A stretch of 64,000 nucleotides of DNA from Cruorifilaria tuberocauda. Lineage: Eukaryota; Nematoda; Chromadorea; Rhabditida; Onchocercidae. Positions within the stretch are counted from its first letter, which is position 1; each line of letters begins with the position of its first letter. Positions 12,083 to 25,330 of the stretch are shown here, in pieces. The stretch is taken from contig JABVXU010000042.1 in assembly GCA_013365365.1 (NCBI GenBank), positions 124,001 to 188,000 on the forward strand, read 5' to 3'. The position numbers and the translations under genes are program-made. The notes beneath the pieces are model-generated. The model was not told the DNA's origin and did not search any database. It was given only the letters and a program-made list of their open reading frames with translations.

Positions 12083-14451
12083 ACTTTTGTTTTGCCCACT
12101 TCTAGTTCTTCTTCAAAATACTTTATATCCTTCTGTATGATTAAAATTAATAATTATTAGAAGAAAAAATTAATAGTTCAATGAATATTACTAAGTAATT
12201 GAATCATTTGACTTTTTACACTTTCTATATGAATTTATAGTAAGGAATGATGAGAGAAAATGTTAATACTTAGTTTCATATTTAATGATTAATAATATTT
12301 TAACTTATTTGTATTTAACTTTCTGGGTACTATTAATCGAATACATTACAAATTAATGACTAATTTAAATTAAAAAACAATTAAAATTATGAAAGATTAA
12401 AAGACTTATCAATGAGAAAGGGATGGTATCAGAACATTAGAATTGAATGCGAAAGCAATCTTTATCAGGATATTTTCAAAACAATTCTTTTAGCTAAAGG
12501 ATGATCATTTAAGGGCGTGGTCCCTATCATTCATACTCTTTCTATTTCTGGAAAACTTTTTTTCAGCTGACCCCTTTCCTTCTCTTTATTGTTTTATCAC
12601 ATCCCTGCTCTTATCTTTCTTGTTTTAAATCATTCCGACACATTTATGATCATACTATTTATAGGAACACTTCGAAAAAATGTTATGAATTGTAAAAAAG
12701 CAATTTAATGCATAGCACTAATACTCACTGAAATTCTAATTAACCTATATAATTAGCACAAAAGATGTGAAAAGATGAAATTGATTTTGAAAAGTACATA
12801 TCGAAGATTTTAATAATTTAAACCACATTTCCTCAAGCAGCATCAAATATTGGTGCTCAAACACACCAATATTTATCTAAACTTTAACTGATATCATTTA
12901 CTCAAATTCCGCATTAATTAACCAAATTAAATGATCTATTTAAAATTGTGAATTTTTTATATATTTTAATAATTTATCTAATTTAATAATTTAATAATTT
13001 ATCTGATGCTACATTACAATACAGTATACCATCAATTACATTATTGAATTCGAGAGTGGAATATCATCGAGAGTGGTAGGATGGAAAGTTTGGAAGTGTT
13101 GGAAGAAATAATAAAATGAAATATGTCAGTAGAATAAAGTGACCAGAGAGTATGATGTTATTTGTGAAGTACCCATTACAGTATATCTGTTGTAAAATAG
13201 AAGGCGGCGGATATCTTTGAAAAGAATTCGTTGTCACCTCACGTCAGTTACCTTATCGAAGGGAGTCAGCTTATGGCTATTTGCAACATCACGCAATATC
13301 TTCCCTTTCCTTTACTTCTGCTGTCATACCCATTTGACTTAACTACTTAATTTGTTTTAGGTTTACCGACATGTCTTGTCCCATCACGTAACATTTCTTT
13401 TTTAGGTCATTTCGATTACTGCTCAGGTCATCACAATCACCTCATATACATTTATTTAAGAAAAACGCGACACAAAGTAATAAATGTATCAAGCAAAAGG
13501 TCTGATTTGGTTCGGTTTTTGCTTATAAAAATAGATTTTTTACTTGTGAAAGATCTTAGCAGGAAATTTCCTTTGTTTCATGATAGAGTAAGATTTAACT
13601 ATTATCACATCACTAACCATTATCAGTAAATAAAAGGATTAAGTATTGATAAACATTTAAGGTCGAAGAGAGTGAAGTATTCAGTGAAGAAGCACTCAGT
13701 GAAGCAATCAAAATGAAATGGATGAAATATCATTCCGACCCTCCACAGCTTATCATCCTTAATCGCCAGGAATACTCCTTGGATACGGTATCTCAATGAA
13801 TTTCCTCCTCCCCTCCCTTTCCCACTCCTCCTCTTCCTTTAATCCACTAAAACTTTTCATAAATTACTGATACTTCATGTTAGAAACTATTCTTCTTATC
13901 ATCAGCTAACTGATGAATCATTTGTGAACAGAAGGAATAGACATCAAATATATTTCGAAATGATTCTCCCTCGCCGTATCTGAGCAATAAAATGGGGTGA
14001 CATTAAAGTATTAATAATTATTGCAAAAGTATTTACTTTGATTGGTACAAAGCCTATATCCGTATAAATAACAGTCGACATACGTGATTCCTAAAGATCC
14101 TTCAATTTCATATTAGCCTGATATTGTTTATCAATATAAAATTTTGCATCACTAGCCCGTTTATAAATAAACATTAATAATTATAATTATGAATAATTCA
14201 TATAATACTTCAATTTAAGTTGTAGTAGTGAATGATAAGTGATGAAATACTCCAGTATATCAGTTTGTGATTAATCAGGTGCCATTTGAATTTTGAAATG
14301 AATCTTGGGTGGGGCCATAAAAACATGTTTCATTATATGGCTTTCGATCGTGTCCATTGAACTAGTTTCTTATAACTTTATATAAAAGTAAATACTTACT
14401 TGCTCATAGCTTCAATTGTCAACAGTTCATCACTTTAATTCACTTCTTCAT
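12083..14451. other. divergent intergenic region between bHLH and Ly6-like genes
   Basis: Presumed 5' regulatory DNA for both flanking genes. No RNA gene or repeat family recognised. A 28-codon frame at 13713-13799 on the plus strand has coding-like composition and contains a GTATCT donor-like site, but it cannot be tied to a gene. Confidence 0.45.
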
Positions 14452-15557
14452 ATGTTTACAGCTACTCTACTCTTTTTCAATACCCTTTATACCATCATTC
14501 CACAAGGTTACATCAAATTTACATTATTTACATCACGAATAATGTATATTAATAATGGCAAAATGACTGTAGCTTAGACAACAGTTCTTACAGTAACATC
14601 ATCATTGTTATTTGTTACAATGAAGTATCAGTAATTACCTGTTATAATCAAATATCAGTTTTATTCCTTTGAGCAATAGGAATTTTATCGTCTTCCTTCA
14701 CCATCATATCAGGTACTCCGATTTTCTTAATTTGCATTCAAAATGATGGTTTTAAAATAATGATTTCGGATGAAAACATATTAGTGAGATGAGATAATTC
14801 TCAGTGCAGGGAATCACACTTTTCGAAAATTGAGTCCAGAAATACAGCTGTGATTTGCCATGAAGATCGGAATAAATCCGAGGAAGTAATTCAGGACGCT
14901 CGCTAGTATGCTACATGTGCGATAGTATCGGAGAGGCTAACTGTTTCGGCGCAACATGTGTCGGTACCGCATGCATTAAACGTTCTGCTCTCATCAATGG
15001 TACGTATCAGAAGCCTTATATGATGTGTCTAAACGAAATTTTTAATTTAAATATAAGTTAAGATTAGAATATTTCGATTCAGCTTTTCCTTACATATTTT
15101 ACTCTAAGGACGTTGTATTCGAAACTTTCTCTTAATCCAAAAATTCATGAAATTATTTTCATACATTTCAAGAGATATCAAATGATAATTCCCAGACTTT
15201 CTTTCGTGCAACAAAGGATTGTTCCACCACGACCATATAAAATTATGTTAGTTATAAAGTACGCTGATTTTATAATGAGGTTACACTCTTGTACATATAA
15301 AAAATATTTATTGACAAAAATATAAAAATATTATCTCAGGATTTCTACGAGTGCAAAAAATGTGTCAACAAACAACTGAATCATTAATGGAATACTGTGA
15401 AACCAGCGTTCTTTGGAAAGGAGGTACAGGTGCCGAATGCATTTGTCAAACCGATTACTGTAATAACAGTAGAAAAGTATCTCAGAGCATTGCTTTAACT
15501 TTTCTTCCTTTTATTAGTGCTTTTTTTGTCTCGAAAATGTTAAGTATCTGTTTCTAA
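14452..15557 (+). CDS. secreted or GPI-anchored Ly6/three-finger-like protein
   Basis: Small cysteine-rich surface protein of the uPAR/Ly6 type, 121 aa from three exons (14452-14506, 14907-14999, 15340-15557). Exon 1 encodes a hydrophobic signal peptide, MFTATLLFFNTLYTIIPQ. The ectodomain has ten cysteines: CYMC, CFGATC, C, then KMC, EYC, CIC and the diagnostic C-terminal DYCN. After NNSRK comes a hydrophobic tail (SIALTFLPFISAFF) that ends the protein, as in GPI-anchor signals. Phases agree at both junctions. The signal-peptide exon is 400 nt upstream and was joined on phase and composition, so it is the least certain part. Family membership follows from cysteine spacing; ligand and function are unknown. 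It converges with UTP15, 265 bp away. Confidence 0.75.
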
Positions 15558-15821
15558 ATGGATACAAAACCATTTGATGATTTAGGACAAAACTGAAAAC
15601 CAGGCGTTTAAGCATTTAAAGACAATATTCCTTTAATCAAAAACTATCGTCAAACGCCAAGAGGAAGCGATAAAACTACTCCACAACCAAAGAAAACTTG
15701 ATATTTCATACCATGTATATAACTAATACCAAATATAGCAGAAATCATTTTGATTTATTTTATCTGAAAATGAAGTGCACTGTAATGCCGTTTAGGCAAA
15801 GTTTTTTTTCCAAAAGCAACT

Positions 15822-18800
15822 TCAAACAGAACTATTAGAAAAACCGTTATCTTTGCTTCGTCCATTGACATCCATTGTGAAAGGAATAGGAGTTACGACG
15901 ACTTCACCAAAAATTCCAATATCATCTCGATTATCCACTAATTTCCCGGTGTTCATTTCTGATACTTGAATGAGCATATCTAACATTCCACGTAACTAAA
16001 ATAAAATGTAGTCGTGTGACATTAGACTGAGATAGCACATGGTACAAGTACACTGTCAAAAATAATTTTTGAAGAATAAAGAACAGAAAGTTTTACTGCT
16101 TACCTCAGTTAACTTATAACGAACTTCAATTTCTCGTTGAACTGCACGATGAAGTTTAGAAAACATTTTGGCAATTCTTCGATCAATATTTTCATTTCCA
16201 TAAATGTCTGAAAAAGGTGTATAAATTACAAATTGTTTAGCCATTAAGACATATAACAATATATAGTTCCTTAACTATCTCAACTACATTTATTTTCAGA
16301 CTTTATTCAAATTAGTGACCAAGCATATGAAAATTCAGTTCGTTCAAAAAGTTCATCATTCCTGCTTATTATATTTCTTTTCAGTAAAATCTTCCTGTTT
16401 TCTGCCCTTGATTAATTAACTGTTTTATTTCAATAAATACTTTAATTCTCTGAGAAAAATATAAATAGAACAAAAATAGGCAAACTGCAGTTTGAAAAGT
16501 TTTGATCAAGTAAAAAATAGCTAACCACACATAATAGTTATTGTTTTCAGTAGTATATGCAAATATTCGGGACGAAAAAAATTCTGCATCAAAAAGACAA
16601 GTATAGGATGGGTGGTGTCTGACTTACGCCCTGACAGCGCCACCGTTAATGCCCCACGTTTATAAATCTGAAAATATGTATGTTGTGATTTTTAGATGAA
16701 ATTATTTCTAGTATCTTAATGAGACTAAGATAATATCGAGGAAGCTCAGCAGTTGGTGCAAGATTTAAGTTAATAAAATTAGAGAGTGAAAGATAACCCT
16801 CATTAGCGCTCCGACAATAATATCAGGACGTGACTTGTAATGTTTCTCGCGAAAGAGAACATCGACAGCTTTCCAGTGTTTAAATCGTCGTAATAATAAA
16901 TCAACTTTATTCAATTTGGCCTGAAAAAGATAAATGCAAATTAGATATATAAATAAGGGACAACCATACAAAAGATGAATATGAATACCTCAAATTCTTC
17001 TGCCTTGTAACTGCAAAAATTATATGATTGAATGAAATGAAGAGGAAAAAACCTGTGGAATACGAGAAGCAGTGAATTCAGCCTCTTTTACAGTTCCACC
17101 TCGAAGTTGTTCGTACACGGCAGGTGCATTTGAGCGCATCCTGAAATGAGGCAGTAGTACCAAACTATGACTTCGCTGATGAAATATAAGTTATCGTTAT
17201 TAATACCGAAATAAAACAATTCCAGACTGATGAATATAGAATATGTTTATGCACTTCTAACATGCTAAAATTTGAAAATGTGAAAAAAATCCTAAAATTC
17301 TGCAAAAATTACTTTTTATGGTATTCGAGTCCTGCATTTTCAGCTAATGCAGCTTCTAAAGACTCTTCCAACTTTCCCGGTTCGTTGCGCACGGAAATTT
17401 GCAATAAATTATCCATACCCACAGCAATAAACTTATCATTTGATGAAATCGATAATGTGAGTACATGAAATAAATGATAAAATGAAAGTACAAGAGTTTT
17501 AATGAGAAAAGAGCAGCACCTACATCGCAAAAAAAGCTCAATTAATAATATTTAAGTAAGTAAGGAACTTCGAAAAGCGTAAAACAATAGTCATTGCGGC
17601 TTAAAGATAGCTGATTTTCAGCTTTTTACAAAGTACTTCGTAAATTTATGAAATGTACCTGAGCAGGATAACTAAACGAATGCACCAACTTATAGTCACC
17701 GCTGTCGAGACTAAAAACATTCACCCTTTTGTCGAGACCGCCGGAAAGAAGACGGGTACCTCTAGATGCAAGGCAAAGTGAAGTCACCTGAAAAAATTTT
17801 TTTAATAATGTTATGACACTTCATATGACGTAAAACATTTAACATAAAATATTTAAAAACAAGAATATGTCCTTTATCCAAGGATTTTTCTAAAGACAGA
17901 AATAATTTATTTCAGAAAGGAAAGTCCAGGGCCAACCAAACATAATGCATGCGTACCGTTTTGTGATGATGATGAAGAGTATGATGCAAAATACCACCGG
18001 AAGCAATATTCCAAATTTTAATCAGCTGTCCACCGGCCGTAACGATGAATGCATCACCGGGAAGAAACAGAACCTGTTCAATTGGCGAGCCATGATCCAC
18101 AGACATTAGCGCTTCGTTTCCTTCTGTTTCAGCATTCCAAATCTTCGCTGTATGATCGTATGAACCTAAAAAACAGAAGTTACATATCTGTCGTGAAATT
18201 TTATGCGTTTTCTTAACTGAGCAAATAATCAAACTTGATACTAATATACGAATAAATTTTAAGTAGAAAATTTCAAATTATAGTAAATAATATATTACAG
18301 AAGTTACATCCTTCATCATTTAAATGATACACAAACTACGGTGTAAACAGGAAAGAAAAAAATAAAGGGAAAAAGGAGCAAAAACAGAAATCATTACCAC
18401 TTACGAATAGATGATCAGAAAGAATGGAAGCGTCACTGCATCGAATGTGATCACTATGAACAGCATCGAACACTTTCAATGGAATAGATTTCGTTTCGGC
18501 AATATCCCATAATTTGATACAGCCTTCATCACCCATTGTTATGAGTATTTTTCCAGATCTTGTGAAAACTACCTAAAAATTAAACGGAATATGGAGATAG
18601 CAGATTGAAGAATGATATCGCATGAAGAAATAATATGATCCCGTTACAAAAGGTCGCACATATACATACATGGTCACATATGAATTTGAACGACAAATTT
18701 TTGGTTGGGAATAAAATCTCAATAGAACGCACTCTTCTTTAAATACAAGTTAAAATATTTTTTTACCGTGTGGACTGCGCTTTCGTGGGCTTTGAAAATT

Positions 18801-19660
18801 CTTAATGGATTTTTTTTCCCATCAGAATTGGATGCCTGTCTCCGTACATTAAATAGACGAACTTTGCCTTCTTCACCACCAACAGCTAAAAATTTCTTTC
18901 TTTAAAGAAAATGTGACAGACATAAGTCAGAACACTAAAAAAATGAAGAGAGAAAAGACAAATTAAGCTTAAACTCCTGAACTTGGTATAATATTACTTC
19001 ACTATACTATATGAATGTATTGTTCACATTGTAAATGTCTCTTTACATCATTACTTTAATTACTGAGAAAAAAAGCATTCCATAGTAAGTTATTTTCCAT
19101 TTAACAATTTCTTAAGCTATTAAAAAAGATAAAAAATTGTTAAAATTAATATTAAGAAAAACATACCCAACAGTTTACCATCACGACGAAATCTTGCTCC
19201 ATAAACAGCTTGCTTGAAGCGTCCGTATGTTACCAGGGGTTCACAAATTGTGGTATTATAAACTGCTAACTGAAGAAAAATTTCTTTTATTTAGATTGCT
19301 ATTCGATTTTCGGACTACTGTCTCTAAAAAGAATCTCAAAGAAGCGATACAATCACAACGAACCTTGACAGAAGAGGTACTGGCGACTGTACAGCTATCT
19401 GTTGGAGAGAATGATGTGCTGGATACATTACCTGGTTCTTGAAAAACAGCCAAACGCTGAAAATTTTTTTTTAATCAAAGATAAATATTTTCTGGCTGAC
19501 CAATTTCCATAAAAGTTGCAGAATTTAAGCAAAGTTAGAAGCTGTTGGTAAATTCAGATAAATAAACCTCTACGCGTCGCCAATACAATACATCTTTCGA
19601 AAATCGTTTTTCAATTTTATCGCTCATAATTCGAGCTGCTGGTTTATAAGGCTCCGCCAT
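15822..19660 (-). CDS. utp-15: UTP15, U3 snoRNP WD40 protein
   Basis: Nucleolar subunit of the t-UTP part of the SSU processome, needed for pre-rRNA transcription and 18S processing. Thirteen exons give 567 aa (human about 518): 19568-19660, 19364-19456, 19167-19269, 18767-18885, 18398-18572, 17957-18165, 17659-17787, 17313-17464, 17053-17140, 16798-16920, 16526-16667, 16104-16207, 15822-15995. WD repeats include [21 protein letters not shown] and [10 protein letters not shown], followed by NHHKT-like HHHHKT. The C-terminal UTP15_C helices contain [12 protein letters not shown]. The ATG at 19660 lies 5 nt after an acceptor-like TTGCAG, suggesting trans-splicing. One intron ends AT instead of AG (17465-17466), see findings. 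It lies 294 bp downstream of DDX10 on the same strand. Confidence 0.92.
17465..17466 (-). other. utp-15: non-AG splice acceptor in UTP15
   Basis: On the minus strand the intron between exons 17659-17787 and 17313-17464 ends TTATTTCAT where TTTCAG is expected. The exon that follows restores the conserved WD strand (VLTLSIS) in the right phase. No AG occurs on this strand in the 50 nt before it. Confidence 0.6.
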
Positions 19661-19665
19661 TCCGT

Positions 19666-19676
19666 CTGCAATTTTT
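19666..19676 (-). promoter_or_regulatory. candidate trans-splice acceptor for UTP15
   Basis: AAAAATTGCAG on the minus strand ends 5 nt before the UTP15 ATG, with no upstream exon needed. This is typical of spliced-leader addition to a downstream operon gene. Confidence 0.45.
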
Positions 19677-19954
19677 CTTTAAAATAGCTATAATAGTTAA
19701 ATGTTTGCTATAGTACAACAGTCTACAGTTATGTCAAAATTAAACGTATACGAGATACTCAGTTGAACCCAATAGATACTGATTATGGGACAACAGCTAC
19801 TGAGCAGAACAAGAAATCCTCGAAACGAGGTAAGTTATTTTATTCTCAACTGCAAAAAAACATTAACAAATAGTCCATAGTTCATTACACATATAAATGT
19901 TTACTACAGCATATAATATCTATAAATTTTTTGTAGTCGGAGAATCTTAAAATA

Positions 19955-22900
19955 TTAGTATGAGCGCAACAATGCCAAAGCTCTTTCTTCGTCATCTAAC
20001 AGTTTCCTTTTCCGTTTTCGTATCAACTTTATCCCAACATTGCTGTCGCCTGTATCATCAACTTCTTTCTAAACAAAACTATTTTATGAAAATATGTAAT
20101 ACAGGTGTTACGGTTTTACTAACATTGATGAAAATTATATAACTATGTTCGCTAAATCTTTCAATCCATATTGAACTCTATTAATTTTCATAAAATATTC
20201 ATTATAAAATGTATTGGATTATAAAAAGTATTTTGTAAATAAAACATTAAATTTGAAAAACTGTTCAGAAAATTACATACATTACAGTCATTCGTACAAT
20301 TATCTTCAACTTCATTCCATTCTCTGTCATATTTTTTTGGCTTGTCAGGATCAGGCAACCACGACAAATCTGGTTCGCCATCTGAACCACTCCCTTCAGC
20401 TCCCAAATCCAATATCACTCCACCTTCCTTGTTTCGTGTTTTCTTCAATCTGTTTTTTTGCTTCTCTTTTCTTTTCTAAATTACTAGCGATTATATCTAT
20501 TTATAGAAATCTTAATCTAAAAGATGAAAGAAAAAAATACAAAAAAAAAAATAAAAAAAAAAGAAAAACCCAATCTACATGTAATAAATTACTGAATCTC
20601 GCGAATAAAAAGAAAGATGAAATAACACCTTTTTCCACATTTTTTGTTTTTCCTTGTATGTTATTTTATCGATTTGATCGGTTTGTACCATTTGACGTTT
20701 CGCCTCATCTACATTGAGACCGATCAATTCGCCATCATTTGGAACATTGCTAAGGAAAGTTTTACCTTCCTTCAAAAAAGTACACATAAAAAATCTTTTA
20801 ACAAAACCTGGAATTTGATCTAATGCTTGCTAAATCTAATATAAAAGCTTAAACAAATATATTGCAATAAATATGAACTAAAACATCTCCTATCAAAAAT
20901 GAAAAATGTAATACCACGACTCTTACTCCATCGTCCGTGAATATCTTTCTTACACTTAATTTCACTCCTTTTTTCAGAATTTTCCTAGCCAATGCACGAC
21001 GTGTTACAAGTTTCTTCGATTCCCTTTTCGGTTCCTCCAGCACTTCGGCAACCTAAACATACAAGTTGGGGACGAATTTGAATTACACAGAGTTGAAGGG
21101 ACATATTTCGTACACGAGCAATGTTTTCGCTAATTTCTGTTTCATAAAGAATAAAACATAGGGAGATTTAACAAATTTTAGCAATAGAAATTATGAAATC
21201 ACTCTGTCAATTTCCTTTAATTGCATTATTTTTTTAAAAATTTTACACAACCAACTTTGTCAGGAAATATATTGAACACGTTTTTGCGAGTTATTTTCAA
21301 AAAATCGGCGTCGTCTTCCACCAAGCCATCACCAAGTGGACCTAGACTAGAATTTCTCGGCCAATCTTCTTTAGCTGCATTACTTTTACATGTCCCTAAT
21401 CCTAAGTAGATTTCTTCATTTCCTACACCGTCGTCTTCATCATCATTATCATTTTCCTAAAATATGACTAATAAGTGCATAACAAATCTAACAATACGAT
21501 AGATATATAGAGCATGACATTACCATTCTAACCGCTTCCTTTTTTGCCTTTGCAGATGAAACAATCATTTCCATCAATTCTTCAGCACTTTTCTCCCCTT
21601 CTTGCTTTCGACTTGTGTCTACATGTAAATTTTGATGTTTGTTGGCAATTCGTTTCAAAAATCGAACTCGCGGTGTAGCAGCAAGTCCATAGGATCTATA
21701 AAGAAATGAGAGAGACACTGATGCAAAATTGCGCGACATTAATCAGCTGCTCATTTTATTTGTATAAGAATATTGAAAATTTTCGTTTGAAAATATAAAG
21801 CAGCTGCAAGATGCATCATCTCACTGAAGAGATGAATAATGAAATTTAAACAGTGAGGAATAAATATTGTTAAAAAATATACATGAGTTTTTGAAGTTAT
21901 GAAAAACAATCAATCACCAGTACTTGGCCAATGCTGAGAGATCAATCGTTTCCAAATTAAAAACATCCTTGTTCCGCATCAAATAAATTGTTCGAATATA
22001 TGCTACAAAACTCTGAAATGCAAGCCACAAAAATATAAACTAAAAACATATCTTCACAAATAGTAAAGTCATCATTAAACACTTAATGAGCAAACCATTT
22101 GAGCGAATTCCTTCATTCCCGGATACTGTGCAATTACTGACTGCAAACGTCTGCTGATATCTATTATTTGCTTTTTATTGACACTGCAATAAAAAGTCTA
22201 AACTTTAAACTTTCTAGTTTCTATTTACTATCTTCAATACTTATCTGGCTTCGCGACAGTAAAAAAAATTCAGTACTAAATATGCGCTTATACCATCGAA
22301 TTGTCTAATTTTTTCAATTGTCTCTTTAATTTATGTATTGTAAAATTTGGAAAACAAACCTAATTTTGGTGATTGGAATGCCCTTTTCTCGTAATCGTGC
22401 AAGCATGGCTTGTTCTTGCGTTGATGTGAGAACTAAAATTGCTTCACCTGTGGCATTCATCCTCGCAGTACGTCCTACTCTAAATGTGAAAGTTAACTGA
22501 TTAAACAATGAAAAAATTCAATCTTGTTCTTACGAGTTAATGTATATAAAACAACAGATTCCACATTTCAACATCATAATTTGGATGTTTTAGTAAAAAG
22601 ACGTATTAATTAGAAATTAAAAACTATTGTTCTTTCCAATAAACACCAATCAACATGATCATAATTCTCCTATCTAAAGCAAAAACAACTTAAGACTAAA
22701 AATTAACCTGTGAATATAATCATCAACATCTACAGGACAATCTAGCTGCAATACGATGTCGACACGGACAAAGTCCAGTCCTCGACTAGCAACATCAGTA
22801 GCAATCATTGCAGCTCCAACTGTCTTATTGTTAAATTTTTTAAAAACTTCCAGCCGTTTCATCTGATTCATTGTCCCCCATAATCCCATTAGTGAAAAGC

Positions 22901-24773
22901 CTGGTCGTAGATGACAAAATGCTTCAGTTAAAAATCGCGCCTAAACATACAATTTCTCTAATTGATGGTATAGATGATGGACTATATATTACGTAAATTA
23001 AATAAAGATTAATAATGACCTGCTTGCAGCATGATACAAATATTAATGTTTTCTTTTTTCGATGATTCAACAAAAACGACCACAATGCATTAATTTTATC
23101 CTCATCACTGCATACAAAATAAGTCTGCAACATTCTCTTTATTTTCAAAAAATATTAGACTTTATTTCTAATAGTTCCTGCAATTTTGTATTCCAACTTT
23201 TAATACGTAATTATAAATCGCTATTTAATCTTTAGATCTTCCAACAAAGTGAATCATCAATCATTTGAGACAACCAGATGCAAAAATTTGGCAAGGAAAC
23301 GATTCTTTGCTATGGTTTTCAATATTTTATAGATGTTTATAAAAATCCAGTAACTAATCCTTCTAGATTTTCAGTTCTCTGAAAGTAGGAAAAATCTAAA
23401 CTCAGTTAATAATCAACCTGTTGTAATGATTCTGGTGTGGCTTGAGGAGCATTTTCGTGAGCAGATATGTATAATGGATCTCTCAGTGCCAAGCGTACTA
23501 AATCTTTTACGTTTTTCGTTTGCGTAGCCGAGAAAAGTAATGTTTGACGGTTATTCGGTAAGTTTTCCAGGATTGCATTCATCTGCAAAAGGTAGAAAGA
23601 GAATTAAATATTAAAATATTCAACGTGATTTGTCTTCAAGATTGCAAAATCAAACATGACCTGGAAAAAGCTAGTAGCGGGAAGTACCATTTAACCAAGT
23701 GCTTAAACTACTATACATGTTCCAAACGACATATCCACAATTTTGAATGACAATTACCTGTCTTGAAAAACCAAGATCTAAAATCCTATCTGCTTCATCG
23801 ATAACAAGGATCTGTAGTTGTTCACATGAAAATGTACAATTCTCATCCATATGTTGCAATAATCGGCCAGGTGTACACACCACAATGTTCACCGAACCTA
23901 TTCGTTTACTTTCAAACTCTATATCAGTTCCTAGAAAGATCGAAAATCACTGTACTATTTTTAAAAATCATACCTGAAATATGATATGTGGGATGTTGCT
24001 TATGTGAAAACTGGAAAATGAATCCTGGAGATTGATATTTTTATCAAAATATATTAAAAATGAAATCGCAATAACATTACTCTTCGTGTTACACATTGAA
24101 GTTGAGGTTATACCTCCAATAAGTACAGCAGCAGAAAATTGATGGCGCGCTCCAATTCTGTTCAAAACTTGAAATGTCTGGAAAGCGAGCTCCCTAGTTG
24201 GACTTATAATCAAGGCGCCTAATCCGTCAACCATGCGCGACCATCTTTGTCTCCAAAGACATTCCAAAACCTATAAAACTATAAATGGAAAACGGAACTA
24301 CAATGCAAGTTTTGAATACGAAAGAATGTATTTTCAATCAGAAATATTCTACAATCAAAACGGACCGGAATAAGGAAAGCAAGCGTTTTTCCACTGCCTG
24401 TTTTGGCAGCACCAACCACATCTGCACCCGTTATTGAATACTGCAATGACTCGCGTTGGATATCAGTAGGACTTACGAAATCATTTTCTTTAAGGCCTTG
24501 TTGCGTTGCTTCCGACAATGGCATTTGTGAAAATGAAGTAAGTGTCCTGCTATCTTCCTGTAATTCAAACCTCCTTATAATCCAGACACACAAAGAGTAT
24601 ATATATAAGTTAAAGAAAGTGGTAAGTTAACACATACTAACACATACTTTCAAAAAATCAGGATATCGTGCTATTAAAGATTCAACAGTCTCCTTTACAT
24701 TATTTTCGTCTTTCCTTCCTTTAGAAATACAGTTTCTTGAAGATCCTTTAGTTCCGTTTCGTAATCGACGCAT
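19955..24773 (-). CDS. ddx-10: DEAD-box RNA helicase DDX10 (Dbp4/Hca4 family)
   Basis: ATP-dependent RNA helicase of the nucleolus that helps release U14 snoRNA during 18S rRNA maturation. Sixteen exons close in phase to 802 aa: 24648-24773, 24366-24557, 24114-24270, 23758-23930, 23418-23582, 23020-23124, 22708-22940, 22360-22479, 22096-22183, 21924-22012, 21524-21695, 21256-21456, 20915-21052, 20629-20769, 20281-20475, 19955-20068. Motifs: AAKTGSGKT (92-100), PTREL (130-134), TPGR, DEAD (203-206), SAT (234-236), [19 protein letters not shown] (383-390). DDX10-specific parts are [12 protein letters not shown], the acidic [12 protein letters not shown] box, LPDPDKP and the C-terminal LALLRSY. 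The start follows TTTTCAG by 8 nt, so it may be trans-spliced; an upstream coding exon cannot be excluded. Confidence 0.94.
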
Positions 24774-25330
24774 GTATACGGCTGAAAACTGTGGACTGGA
24801 ATTAGATTGAATTTGTGGAACACGGACGATCCATATAAAAGGAAACTGGAATGATAATCAAAATACGATCTACAAAAATGTGGTCCGTAATAATAATTTT
24901 ATTGTATCCCTCCACGAACCTCTAATTTTATCCAATCTTTCATAAAAACAGGCTCATCACATTAAACGAAACAAATGGTTAGAATCAGGGATAAGAAAAA
25001 AATCTCTAAAAAGCTGCGGATTCTATTGAATGCCTATCTTATTTCAACAAGAGTTTAGATTTTTTGGTATAAAACTAAGAAAACTGCTGAATCCAAGAGA
25101 TAACTAAGGTAAAATGTAAACGACTTCTAAAGAAAAAATTACCTAATAAGAACATTATGGTACATGACCAGTTCATAATATGACAAAACAAACCAAAGCT
25201 TTTTTATTTACATACTGCATATAATATAAATTAATATCGAATACGGATCCTACGACATGGAAAGAGTTAAGTGATAACATGGTTACTATTTCAAATTTAA
25301 CGCCCTTGAAAAGTAGGTTGTTAACATAAA
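24774..25330. other. intercistronic spacer between ATP synthase F6 and DDX10 genes
   Basis: 557 bp on the minus-strand run, no exon supported. It holds the 3' UTR of the F6 gene and, at 24782-24788, a TTTTCAG acceptor 8 nt before the DDX10 ATG. Confidence 0.45.

Noticed and set aside
16526..16667. Apparent 44-nt intron (GTAAGT...GCAG) within this UTP15 exon
   Set aside because: Reading straight through keeps the frame and aligns without gaps to the UTP15 C-terminal helices, so the intron-like signals are chance.
20214..20717. 167-codon plus-strand frame
   Set aside because: Lies antisense over DDX10 exons that are clearly coding on the other strand.
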